Both the position numbers and the translations under genes were made by a program. From Candidatus Martarchaeota archaeon (lineage in GTDB: Archaea > Micrarchaeota > Micrarchaeia > Micrarchaeales > CABMGC01), in assembly GCA_023487825.1 (NCBI GenBank), contig JAMDBP010000019.1:1-5493 (forward strand): a stretch of DNA of 5,493 nt, written 5' to 3'. The notes under the pieces are model-generated. The model did no database searches, had not been told where the DNA came from, and saw nothing but the letters and a program-made list of their open reading frames with translations. Position 1 is the first letter of the stretch. Every line of letters starts with the position of its first letter. This document shows positions 1 to 5,318 of the stretch, piece after piece.

Positions 1-56
1 CAAGGCGACCAGTTACTCCTCCTCTGATAAAGAACTCGTATTGTAAAGCTCGTTTT

Positions 57-74
57 AAAGATTTAAAAATCTTT
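57..74 (+). promoter_or_regulatory. TATA-box region with 8-bp inverted repeat, before the DUF92 gene
   Basis: The A/T-rich core GATTTAAAAATC (60-71) resembles an archaeal TATA box and is centred about 30 bases before the ATG at 96. It would therefore start a transcript only a few bases before that codon. The core lies inside a perfect inverted repeat, AAAGATTT-AA-AAATCTTT (57-64 and 67-74). The repeat could be chance in A/T-rich DNA, or an operator overlapping the TATA box. No Shine-Dalgarno sequence is visible between it and the ATG, as expected for a nearly leaderless message. The rest of 1-95 holds no gene I can support. All three plus frames are open from the window edge for some way (the first stops at 25-27, the second at 44-46), so the tail of an upstream gene may lie there. 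Confidence 0.5.
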
Positions 75-95
75 CTGAATAGTGGAATAGAGTAT

Positions 96-755
96 ATGGT
101 GAACTTCCTTACCCTTGATGGAAAAGCCGCAATACTTGCGGTGCTTATAGGCATACTTATAGTGCTCTTTGGGGGCATTTACGGCCCGTTCTTCCTTGCG
201 GTTATAGTGCTCTTCCTTGCCTTTTCAGCCATTGTGACAAATGTTGGAATAGGTATGAAGAAGAGGATAAAGGTGTATGAGGCGAAGAGGGGCTGGAAGA
301 ACGTAGTAGCGAACGGGATAATACCGCTCATCATAGTGATTATCTATTGGCACTTTGGCAGTAAAATGCCTGATCCGATAGTTTTGGTTGTAGCATATAT
401 AGCAAGCGTAGCAGGAACAACTGCTGATAAGTTCGCAAGCGAGCTTGGGGTTCTTGGAGAGACACCCATATCAATAATCACGTTAAAAAAGGTCAAGAAA
501 GGGGTATCAGGAGGGGTTACAGCCTTTGGCACGGTTTCCAGCTTTGTTGGAGCTGCACTCATAGGGTTCTCAGGCATGGCAGTAGGTCTTCCCCCTGCCT
601 ATGTGCTGATAATAGCAGTTTCAGGGCTGTTGGGCTCCGTAGTAGACTCGATAGCCGGTCATTTTGAGGAGAATGGGATTGGGAATAAGTACACCTCCAA
701 TATACTCTGCGCGATAGCAGCTGCTCTTATAGCCTATGCAATCATTGCTTTGTGA
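96..755 (+). CDS. DUF92 / VTE6-like (TMEM19) integral membrane protein, possible polyprenyl-phosphate kinase
   Basis: This 219-residue, very hydrophobic protein has about six membrane segments (roughly 10-27, 30-50, 74-87, 94-108, 145-163 and 167-188, with a last one at 203-219). It shows the DUF92 signature: a cytosolic KRGWKNVVANG loop (64-74), TTADKFASELG (108-118), KKGVSGGVTAFGTVSS (134-149) and GSVVDSIAGHFE (180-191), followed by an Asn-containing NKYTSN segment (197-202) where relatives have conserved Asn residues. The family usually has 220-260 residues, so it looks complete. The plant member VTE6 phosphorylates phytyl phosphate with CTP. A related role in isoprenoid-phosphate or archaeal lipid metabolism is plausible, but archaeal members are, as far as I know, uncharacterised. 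The ATG at 96 was chosen because a TATA box lies about 30 bases upstream; GTG at 99 is an alternative. The same frame stays open upstream to the window edge but without a start codon. The 3' end overlaps the convergent ilvE gene by 14 bases. Confidence 0.85.
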   Translation: MVNFLTLDGKAAILAVLIGILIVLFGGIYGPFFLAVIVLFLAFSAIVTNVGIGMKKRIKVYEAKRGWKNVVANGIIPLIIVIIYWHFGSKMPDPIVLVVAYIASVAGTTADKFASELGVLGETPISIITLKKVKKGVSGGVTAFGTVSSFVGAALIGFSGMAVGLPPAYVLIIAVSGLLGSVVDSIAGHFEENGIGNKYTSNILCAIAAALIAYAIIAL

Positions 756-1653
756 AGGTAAGCCAGTGTGCGAATTCGGGATCCTTTCCTGAGACTATCT
801 CTGTGAACCTGTCCTGTATCATCTTTGTGATAGGACCGGGCTTTCCGTTTCCTATCCTAACCTTGTCTACCGATACTATAGGGGTTATCTCTGCAGCTGT
901 TCCTGAAAAGAAGAGTTCATCTGCTGTGAGAAGCTCCTCCCTGTGAACAAGTCTCTCCTCCACAGTTATGCCTATGCTTTCAGCTATCTTAAGTACCGAA
1001 TCTCTGGTTATACCCATGAGTATGTCTGATTCTTTTGAAGGTGTCAGCAGCTTGTTGTCTTCCACAAGGAAGATGTTCTCTCCAGGCCCTTCCGCTACCC
1101 ATCCGTTTGTGGAGAGCATTATCGCCTCTTCTGCGCCCGAGTTCTTTGCCTCTTTTGAAGCCATTACCGATGTTGCATAGTTGCCGCTCAGCTTTGCCTG
1201 TGGAGGCAGTATCTGGGAGTTTATCCTGCGCATTGATGAGATCTTGCAGGTTATGCCCTTGTCCTTGTCTCCGAAGTAGTTGCCGAATGGCACGGCTATT
1301 ATCGCAACGCTTATCTTCTTCCCTTCTGTGTCAAGGCCTATCCTAGGGTCATTGTAGAATCCGAACGGGCGTATGTAGCATGATGCCAATTTGTTCTTCT
1401 CCACTATCCCCAGTATCGCCTTTTCCAGCTCCTTCTGGCTGCAGTTAAGCTGCATTCCTGCAATCTTTGCCGTTCTGATGAATCTTGCGACATGCTCCTT
1501 AAGCCTGAATACTGCAGGGCCTTTGGCAGTAGAGTATGCCCTTATCCCTTCGAATATCCCGCTCCCATACTGCAATGAGTGCGTGGAGATAGGCACAACA
1601 GCCTTTTCAGAATCTATGAATCTTCCATCCAACCATACGTAGCTTTTAGCCAT
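742..1653 (-). CDS. ilvE: Branched-chain amino acid aminotransferase (PLP fold type IV)
   Basis: This gene encodes a 303-residue pyridoxal-phosphate enzyme that transfers amino groups between glutamate and the 2-oxo acids of leucine, isoleucine and valine, in the cytoplasm. Family marks run in order: the N-terminal WLDGRFID (7-14), HSLQYGSGIFEGIRAY (25-40), YIRPFGFY (93-100), the PLP-binding lysine K154 in QAKLSGNYATS (152-162), EGPGENIF (188-195), GITRDSV (214-220), FFSGTAAEITPI (248-259) and a C-terminal FAHWLTF (294-300). The long EGIRAY segment and the C-terminal Trp region favour IlvE over D-amino-acid aminotransferase or aminodeoxychorismate lyase, although specificity cannot be proved by reading. 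Length is normal and no key residue is missing. The ATG at 1653 is preceded by TGATT two bases away, complementary to the archaeal 16S rRNA tail, and by a TATA box at 1683-1691. No other pathway gene lies beside it, so it seems to be a single-gene unit. Its 3' end overlaps the convergent DUF92 gene by 14 bases. Confidence 0.95.
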   Translation of the reverse strand: MAKSYVWLDGRFIDSEKAVVPISTHSLQYGSGIFEGIRAYSTAKGPAVFRLKEHVARFIRTAKIAGMQLNCSQKELEKAILGIVEKNKLASCYIRPFGFYNDPRIGLDTEGKKISVAIIAVPFGNYFGDKDKGITCKISSMRRINSQILPPQAKLSGNYATSVMASKEAKNSGAEEAIMLSTNGWVAEGPGENIFLVEDNKLLTPSKESDILMGITRDSVLKIAESIGITVEERLVHREELLTADELFFSGTAAEITPIVSVDKVRIGNGKPGPITKMIQDRFTEIVSGKDPEFAHWLTFTKQ

Positions 1654-1682
1654 GTAATCAGTCTTATTACTGCTTTAAGTTT

Positions 1683-1691
1683 ATTTAAATA
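1683..1691 (-). promoter_or_regulatory. TATA box of ilvE
   Basis: ATTTAAATA on the plus strand (TATTTAAAT read on the minus strand) is centred about 34 bases upstream of the ilvE ATG. With the usual archaeal spacing of about 25 bases from TATA centre to transcription start, the message would begin near 1662 and have a leader of around ten bases. That leader still contains the TGATT pairing site for 16S rRNA (1656-1660). Confidence 0.6.
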
Positions 1692-1718
1692 TGCGGATTA
1701 CGCAAGTTTTTGCGGATT
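1692..1718 (-). promoter_or_regulatory. Operator-like repeats directly upstream of the ilvE TATA box
   Basis: TGCGGATT occurs twice as a direct repeat (1692-1699 and 1711-1718), with starts 19 bases apart, about two helical turns. Between and overlapping them is an inverted repeat, CGCAA-GTTT-TTGCG (1701-1705 and 1710-1714). The block abuts the ilvE TATA box on its upstream side, where archaeal activators or regulators of TFB recruitment bind. An Lrp/AsnC-type regulator would be a natural candidate for a branched-chain aminotransferase, but no regulator gene is in view and that link is inference. Confidence 0.35.
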
Positions 1719-1772
1719 GTCAGATATTTTATATAGAATGGCGGGATAGACAACTGTCAAGATAAATAGCTG

Positions 1773-1782
1773 TTTTTAAATA
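1773..1782 (+). promoter_or_regulatory. TATA box of the small membrane protein gene
   Basis: TTTTTAAATA is a strong archaeal TATA-like sequence centred about 35 bases before the ATG at 1813, which predicts a leader of roughly ten bases. No Shine-Dalgarno sequence is visible before this ATG. The heptamer AAATAGC flanks the box on both sides (1764-1770 and 1787-1793) as a direct repeat 23 bases apart; its meaning is unknown. Confidence 0.55.
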
Positions 1783-1812
1783 TGAAAAATAGCACAGTAT
1801 CTTTGTAATAAT

Positions 1813-2067
1813 ATGAACACCACGAGAGTAAGGAATTGGACAGAAAGTGATAAGCCGGAAATAAGTAAACCTGTAGCTAAACTTTATAGGGGCGGATATG
1901 TGGCAGGAGGAGCACTGGGAGGGATTATAGGAGCATATGTATCTGGCGGCCATGTGACTCTGGAGGGCTCCGTTGTCTTTTTGGCTGTGGCGGCGGCAGG
2001 TCTGGTGATTACAGCAGCCGGAAAGGAAGAGCATCTTGGTGAACTTAAGAAGTCTAAAAGAGAGTAG
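1813..2067 (+). CDS. Small two-helix membrane protein of unknown function
   Basis: I do not recognise this 84-residue protein. Residues 1-27 are charged and polar. Two hydrophobic stretches follow, a Gly/Ala-rich one (about 28-45, GGYVAGGALGGIIGAYV) and a second at about 53-69 (SVVFLAVAAAGLVITAA), with a short GGHVTLEG turn between them. A Lys/Glu-rich tail (71-84) ends the protein. This is a helical hairpin, probably with both ends in the cytosol given the positive charges. The glycine-every-few-residues pattern in the first helix suggests close helix packing or oligomerisation. Support that it is real comes from a good TATA box at 1773-1782, a correctly placed ATG, a T-rich stretch after the stop and no better gene on the other strand. 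It stands alone as a transcription unit between ilvE and the flippase. Function cannot be assigned. Confidence 0.7.
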   Translation: MNTTRVRNWTESDKPEISKPVAKLYRGGYVAGGALGGIIGAYVSGGHVTLEGSVVFLAVAAAGLVITAAGKEEHLGELKKSKRE

Positions 2068-2079
2068 AGAGATCTGCTC

Positions 2080-2095
2080 TTTTTCTTTTCTTTTT
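2080..2095 (+). terminator. T-rich transcription terminator after the small membrane protein gene
   Basis: Fourteen of sixteen bases are T, in runs of five, four and five separated by single C residues, starting 12 bases after the stop codon. Archaeal RNA polymerase terminates at such runs without a strong hairpin. A weak AGAG...CTCT pairing just before it (2068-2080) is probably not needed. The stretch separates this gene from the flippase promoter. Confidence 0.6.
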
Positions 2096-2101
2096 AATCC
2101 G

Positions 2102-2113
2102 TATTTAAATATT
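2102..2113 (+). promoter_or_regulatory. TATA box of the flippase gene
   Basis: TATTTAAATATT is centred about 37 bases upstream of the ATG at 2144, suggesting a start near 2132 and a leader of about a dozen bases. TGAT (2138-2141) lies two bases before the ATG and can pair with the 16S rRNA tail. Confidence 0.6.
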
Positions 2114-2143
2114 TGTCCGCTTAGTCTGTATTGGTTATGATAA

Positions 2144-3724
2144 ATGGCTAAATCAGGTTCTGGTTTGGGTGCAAAGGCAGCTGGTACTATATACCCGCTC
2201 TTTATCGGAAATGCGCTTGGCGTCTTGCTTGCAGCATTCAAGATAGTAATAGCTACAAGACTGCTTGGAGCAGCACTATTCGGGGTTTACGTCTTCATAG
2301 TCAGCTATTATACGCTTATAGGCAGCGTTACTGATTTTGGCATATCCTCTTATTTCAAGAAGTATGTGGCCGAATTAAACTATAAAAAGGACGGGAAGAG
2401 CATGCAGAAGGTCCTCTCTGCAGGTTTTGTCTCTGTAGCTCTGGTCAGTCTGCTTCTTGCACTGCTCGGGATCCTTCTAAGCGGTTATGTAGCATCAGTA
2501 TTTGGTAATGCGATAGGGGTTACGCAGACTCTTCTTGAACTTGGCTCGCTTATACTCTTCTCAACCATAATGTACGGCGCTGTCGCAGGAATACTCATAG
2601 GCCTTGGCAGGGGCAGGGACTTCTCAGTGGCATATCTGGCATACATGGCTTCTGATCTTACAATAACTGCTTATACACTGCTTAACGGCTATGGTGTTAT
2701 GGGAATACTGCTTGGTACGCTAATAGGAAGCATAATAGGGCTCATAGTGGCGCTCTTCTACATAAACAGGTATCTCTCGCAGTATATGGATTTCTGCCCA
2801 TGGTATCCTAAAATGCCGGATGTCAAAAAGGCCCTTGGGTTTTCTTATCCGCTTGCAATCTATAACTTCTTTACGAGCAGCATGCAGAACTTCTCTGTTA
2901 TCCTTCTTGGATTTTTTGTAAGCGAGACCGTAATAGGAAATTATGGGACTGCGTTGAAAGGTCTTTCAGTACTCCTTGTGTTTTATGGTTCTGTAGTTTC
3001 TGTTATGCTCCCTACATTTTCGGAAGCTGCTAAGAAGAGTGAAAAGAGAGCTTATAGTGAAGGCGTCTTCAATGCCTCTGTACTCTATTCCGTGTTTGTC
3101 ACGTTTCCAATCCTGCTCTTCTTTGCCGTATTCAGCAAATCACTGATATACATCCTCATAGGCAGTAGCTATACTCTTGCTCCGTTTTATCTCACATTGA
3201 TAGCAATAGGGACGGTTACAGGGCTTGTGGGGTTCTTTTCCGGATCCATGCTTATAGCACGAGGATTTACAAAGAAGATCCTGAAATACGGTGCGCTCTC
3301 TTCTATCCTGCAGTTTGCGTCTATGCTTATTCTTGTACCTTATTTCGGGGTAGTGGGAGCGATAGCGAGCATATTCTTCGTAGGGAGCATTGCAAATAGC
3401 ATCTTATTCACCTTTGCTGTTTCGCGTATGCTTAAAATAAAAATTAATCTTGGGAAACTCTTCAAGCTGTCAATGGCGAATATAGGAGCAGCGATACTTA
3501 TGCTTATTGCGCTTCTTGCGACTCAGTCAATGGCAATCGAGATAATAGCAGGATTGGCCATACTCATCATAGCGTATCCTGCGTTTGTGGTAATCTCAAG
3601 GGCCATGGATAGCAGAGAGATAGAATATTTCAAATCAAGCACCTCTTCGCTTGCGTTTGCAGGCCCTGTCATAGGAGCGGTATGCGATTATATGGCAGCC
3701 GTAGGTGAAAGGATAGGAAATTGA
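2144..3724 (+). CDS. MOP-superfamily polysaccharide/oligosaccharide-lipid flippase (Wzx/RfbX-like)
   Basis: This 526-residue polytopic membrane protein has about 14 hydrophobic helices along its whole length. It begins with the recognisable start of the polysaccharide-transport branch: a first helix, then TRLLGAALFGVYVF (38-51) and SVTDFGISSYFKKYVAEL (61-78). Later landmarks are the LIGLGRGRDFSVAYL loop (about residues 151-165), the central amphipathic loop before the second half (MPDVKKALGFSYPLAIYNF), and GSMLIARGFTKKILKY with the next helix containing VPYFGVVGAIAS. Members move lipid-linked sugars across the membrane for surface glycans, and in archaea for S-layer or N-glycan assembly. The sugar cannot be predicted, and no glycosyltransferase or oligosaccharyltransferase gene is adjacent. 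The ATG at 2144 fits the TATA box and a TGAT ribosome site. The last 40 or so residues form a polar tail (EIEYFKSSTSS) with one more weakly hydrophobic patch. The stop codon at 3722-3724 directly touches the tRNA gene on the opposite strand. Confidence 0.85.
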   Translation: MAKSGSGLGAKAAGTIYPLFIGNALGVLLAAFKIVIATRLLGAALFGVYVFIVSYYTLIGSVTDFGISSYFKKYVAELNYKKDGKSMQKVLSAGFVSVALVSLLLALLGILLSGYVASVFGNAIGVTQTLLELGSLILFSTIMYGAVAGILIGLGRGRDFSVAYLAYMASDLTITAYTLLNGYGVMGILLGTLIGSIIGLIVALFYINRYLSQYMDFCPWYPKMPDVKKALGFSYPLAIYNFFTSSMQNFSVILLGFFVSETVIGNYGTALKGLSVLLVFYGSVVSVMLPTFSEAAKKSEKRAYSEGVFNASVLYSVFVTFPILLFFAVFSKSLIYILIGSSYTLAPFYLTLIAIGTVTGLVGFFSGSMLIARGFTKKILKYGALSSILQFASMLILVPYFGVVGAIASIFFVGSIANSILFTFAVSRMLKIKINLGKLFKLSMANIGAAILMLIALLATQSMAIEIIAGLAILIIAYPAFVVISRAMDSREIEYFKSSTSSLAFAGPVIGAVCDYMAAVGERIGN

Positions 3725-3798
3725 TGCGCCAGCCGGGATTTGAACCCGGGTTATTGCCTTGGGAAGGCAAAGTCCTGGCCAGGCTAGACTACTGGCGC
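3725..3798 (-). tRNA. tRNA-Gly, anticodon CCC (reads GGG)
   Basis: The minus strand folds into a full cloverleaf. The acceptor stem has seven Watson-Crick pairs, GCGCCAG with CTGGCGC, followed by discriminator A73 at 3725. Then come a D arm (GTC...GAC), an anticodon stem TTGCC/GGCAA with loop TTCCCAA giving CCC, a 4-base variable loop TAAC, and a T arm CCGGG/CCCGG with loop TTCAAAT. There is no intron. CCA is not encoded; the bases after A73 read TCA and are the complement of the flippase stop codon. C35, C36 and A73 agree with glycine identity. No separate promoter is visible. The first tRNA base (3798) follows directly on the PAC2 stop codon (3801-3799), so it is probably cotranscribed with that gene and released by RNase P. 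Confidence 0.96.
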
Positions 3799-4551
3799 CT
3801 ATCTAATATAAGGCATTCCTTCCGAAGGTTTTGATGGATCATGTGTGTCTATAGACTGCTCTATCTCCTTTATCACGCGCTCGGTCTCCTTCTTGAGTTT
3901 GTCCAGGTTTTCAAGCTCTATCTTCGTGCCTATTATATTCTCCATTACGCGGAGGACGGCCCTGGCGGCGCTTGCATCTATTTCAAGGAAGCCTGTCTCA
4001 CCCATCAGGCATGCCGAAGGTATGCCGTACTTCTGTGCAAAAACAGGTATGAGCCCTGCAGATCCCCATATGGTACCGGTTATCTTACCGAATATTACGC
4101 CATGCTTTTCCAGCTCCTTCCTCATAGTCTTGTCGTTTGAGACTGCAAAGACCTTTGGCGATTCAGTATACTTGTTTGATGCGTTGTATCCGCCTATGGT
4201 ATAGATACGCTTCCCTCCTAGTTTCTTGAAAAACTTGACTATCAGTTCATTAACCTCGTACTGCCCTTCTGAGGATGGAGATTGTGTGTCTCCAAGAAGT
4301 ACAAGTATGTCCTTTCCCTTTATGTTTTTGTAATAGAATCTGTTGCTTACTGCCCTGAAGCCTCCACTCTTCAGCATCAGAACCTGATGAAGAAAGTATG
4401 GAGAATAGAGAGTGGCGAATTTCTCGGCTTTTATCGATTTCCTGATATGCTCCGCGGCAAGATTGCCTACGTTTCCTATGCCCGGAAGTCCTACTATCAG
4501 TATAGGATCCTTAAGCTTCCTCTTCTTGTAGTATATTTTGGTTTTGTCCAG
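3799..4551 (-). CDS. PAC2-family proteasome assembly chaperone (archaeal COG2047/PbaB-like), probable CTG start
   Basis: Archaeal PAC2 proteins (PbaA/PbaB type) help assemble the 20S proteasome core or act as proteasome partners. Read from CTG 4551 this is a 250-residue protein, the normal family length. It has PILIVGLPGIGNVGNLAAEH (16-35), AEKFATLYSPYFLHQV (42-57), DILVLLGDTQSPS, IYTIGGYN, ITGTIWGSAGLIPVFAQKYG, ACLMGETGF and a charged, probably coiled-coil helix near the end (LENLDKLKKETERVIKEIEQ). It ends in PYIR, which resembles but does not match a proteasome-binding HbYX tail. The first in-frame ATG is at 4377 and would cut off 58 conserved residues, including the Gly-rich first strand-loop. 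Upstream of it there is no in-frame ATG, GTG or TTG before the stop at 4566-4564. CTG 4551 has GTGATT two bases before it. A lost A in the AAAA run at 4542-4545 would instead link the frame to GTG 4559. It lies directly after aIF2 alpha and directly before tRNA-Gly. Confidence 0.85.
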   Translation of the reverse strand: MDKTKIYYKKRKLKDPILIVGLPGIGNVGNLAAEHIRKSIKAEKFATLYSPYFLHQVLMLKSGGFRAVSNRFYYKNIKGKDILVLLGDTQSPSSEGQYEVNELIVKFFKKLGGKRIYTIGGYNASNKYTESPKVFAVSNDKTMRKELEKHGVIFGKITGTIWGSAGLIPVFAQKYGIPSACLMGETGFLEIDASAARAVLRVMENIIGTKIELENLDKLKKETERVIKEIEQSIDTHDPSKPSEGMPYIR

Positions 4552-4553
4552 GC

Positions 4554-4559
4554 AATCAC
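4554..4559 (-). promoter_or_regulatory. Ribosome-binding site for PAC2, overlapping the aIF2 alpha stop codon
   Basis: GTGATT on the minus strand contains the aIF2 alpha stop codon TGA (4558-4556). GTGAT is complementary to the end of archaeal 16S rRNA (SD consensus GGAGGTGATC). It is followed by two bases (GC) and then CTG. The same TGATT-N2-start arrangement precedes ilvE (TGATT-AC-ATG) and aIF2 alpha (TGATT-AA-ATG), which helps fix the PAC2 start at 4551 and suggests translational coupling to aIF2 alpha. Confidence 0.55.
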
Positions 4560-5314
4560 TTGTTCACTTTCTTGAGCACATATTGTATCTCTGAAGAGTG
4601 CTTTTCCAGTATAGCTTCCGCACTCTTTATTCTCGCTTCTGCCTTTGTATAATCAGAATCTGTTGAAGTCAGGGAGTAGTGAGGTGCTCCCAGATACCTG
4701 GTTTCGTTACCCTTTGATGCAATCTCTTTAAGGAGTGTTTTTATCAGCATTATCCCTTTCTGTGGGTTCGTAACGTTCATCTCCAGATTGTACGAAACAG
4801 TATAGGTTTTGGGCTTTATGTTTTTCTTTGCGGCTTCATAGAACGCTTCCTTGAAGACCTTGTCACCGCATGCTGCAAGAGGATCTTTGCCTTCGTAAGC
4901 AAGGGTGAGCAGTTCGTGGTAAGTGGTTATGTTCTGGGGTATCTTGCTTATTATTTCCTCCTTGGCATTCTCCTTCTTCGCGAGCTTTGCCGTGCTGTCA
5001 AATATTGCCTTTGCCCTTTTCTCCGCGCTGTAATCGTTTATCTTGTCCTTCTTTTCTTTTTGTGTTACTTTTTTCAATGAGATATCGACGGCGTTCTTGG
5101 TAGGGTCTATGAAGATTACCTTTGCTACGTCCTGCTGCCCCTCCCTTATGAACTCGTGTATGTTCTTTATCCATCCTGAGGATACTTCTGATATGGGAAG
5201 ATATGCGTCCGTACCGTATTCTTCTAGCTTGCAGTACGCACCGTGGGGGGTAACCTTCGTTATCTTTATTATTACGAACTCTCCCTGTGCGGGAAGCTCT
5301 TTTTTCCTTAACAT
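4556..5314 (-). CDS. Translation initiation factor aIF2, alpha subunit
   Basis: This 252-residue protein is the alpha subunit of the heterotrimeric aIF2 that brings initiator Met-tRNA to the ribosome. Residues 8-85 form an S1-type RNA-binding domain (GEFVIIKITKVTPHGAYCKL, then DAYLPISEVSSGWIKNIHEFIREGQ and AVDISLKKV). A helical domain follows at about 90-175. The C-terminal alpha/beta domain that contacts the gamma subunit covers about 178-252 (YTVSYNLEMNV, YLGAPHYSL, YTKAEARIKSAEAIL). Ser45 aligns with the regulated Ser51 of eukaryotic eIF2 alpha, but the arginine stretch after it is replaced by SGW, as is common in archaea. The length is slightly below the usual 260-275. The ATG at 5314 lies 4 bases after the L44e stop, with TGATT two bases before it. 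In many archaea rps27e lies just upstream and nop10 just downstream; neither is present here. Confidence 0.95.
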   Translation of the reverse strand: MLRKKELPAQGEFVIIKITKVTPHGAYCKLEEYGTDAYLPISEVSSGWIKNIHEFIREGQQDVAKVIFIDPTKNAVDISLKKVTQKEKKDKINDYSAEKRAKAIFDSTAKLAKKENAKEEIISKIPQNITTYHELLTLAYEGKDPLAACGDKVFKEAFYEAAKKNIKPKTYTVSYNLEMNVTNPQKGIMLIKTLLKEIASKGNETRYLGAPHYSLTSTDSDYTKAEARIKSAEAILEKHSSEIQYVLKKVNK

Positions 5315-5318
5315 TTAA

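Noticed and set aside
1..60. Possible minus-strand or plus-strand coding tail at the left edge
   Set aside because: Several frames are open over this short stretch on both strands, but none gives a recognisable motif, so no gene can be supported.
344..577. 77-residue minus-strand open frame inside the DUF92 gene
   Set aside because: It lies wholly opposite a conserved membrane protein and shows no family features; it is a shadow of the coding strand.
1654..1812. Possible non-coding RNA or attachment site in the divergent spacer
   Set aside because: The spacer is accounted for by two promoters and short repeats. I see no stable long hairpin, tRNA-like fold or duplicated target site.
1729..2241. 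170-residue open frame on the minus strand
   Set aside because: It runs antisense through the small membrane protein gene, its terminator and the flippase promoter. Its composition (many Ser, Tyr, Cys, His) does not look like a real protein, and there is no promoter or ribosome site for it.
3845..4204. Plus-strand open frames of about 100-120 residues opposite PAC2
   Set aside because: They are antisense to clearly conserved PAC2 coding sequence and have no promoter; they result from the codon pattern of the real gene.
3799..4377. PAC2 starting at the first ATG (192 residues)
   Set aside because: This start would remove the first conserved strand and Gly-rich loop and the SPYF segment, all of which are clearly encoded just upstream in the same frame.
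4282..4575. 97-residue plus-strand frame across the aIF2 alpha-PAC2 junction, considered as a nop10 or other small gene
   Set aside because: It lacks zinc-binding cysteine pairs or any Nop10 feature, is on the wrong strand, and is antisense to the conserved PAC2 N-terminus.
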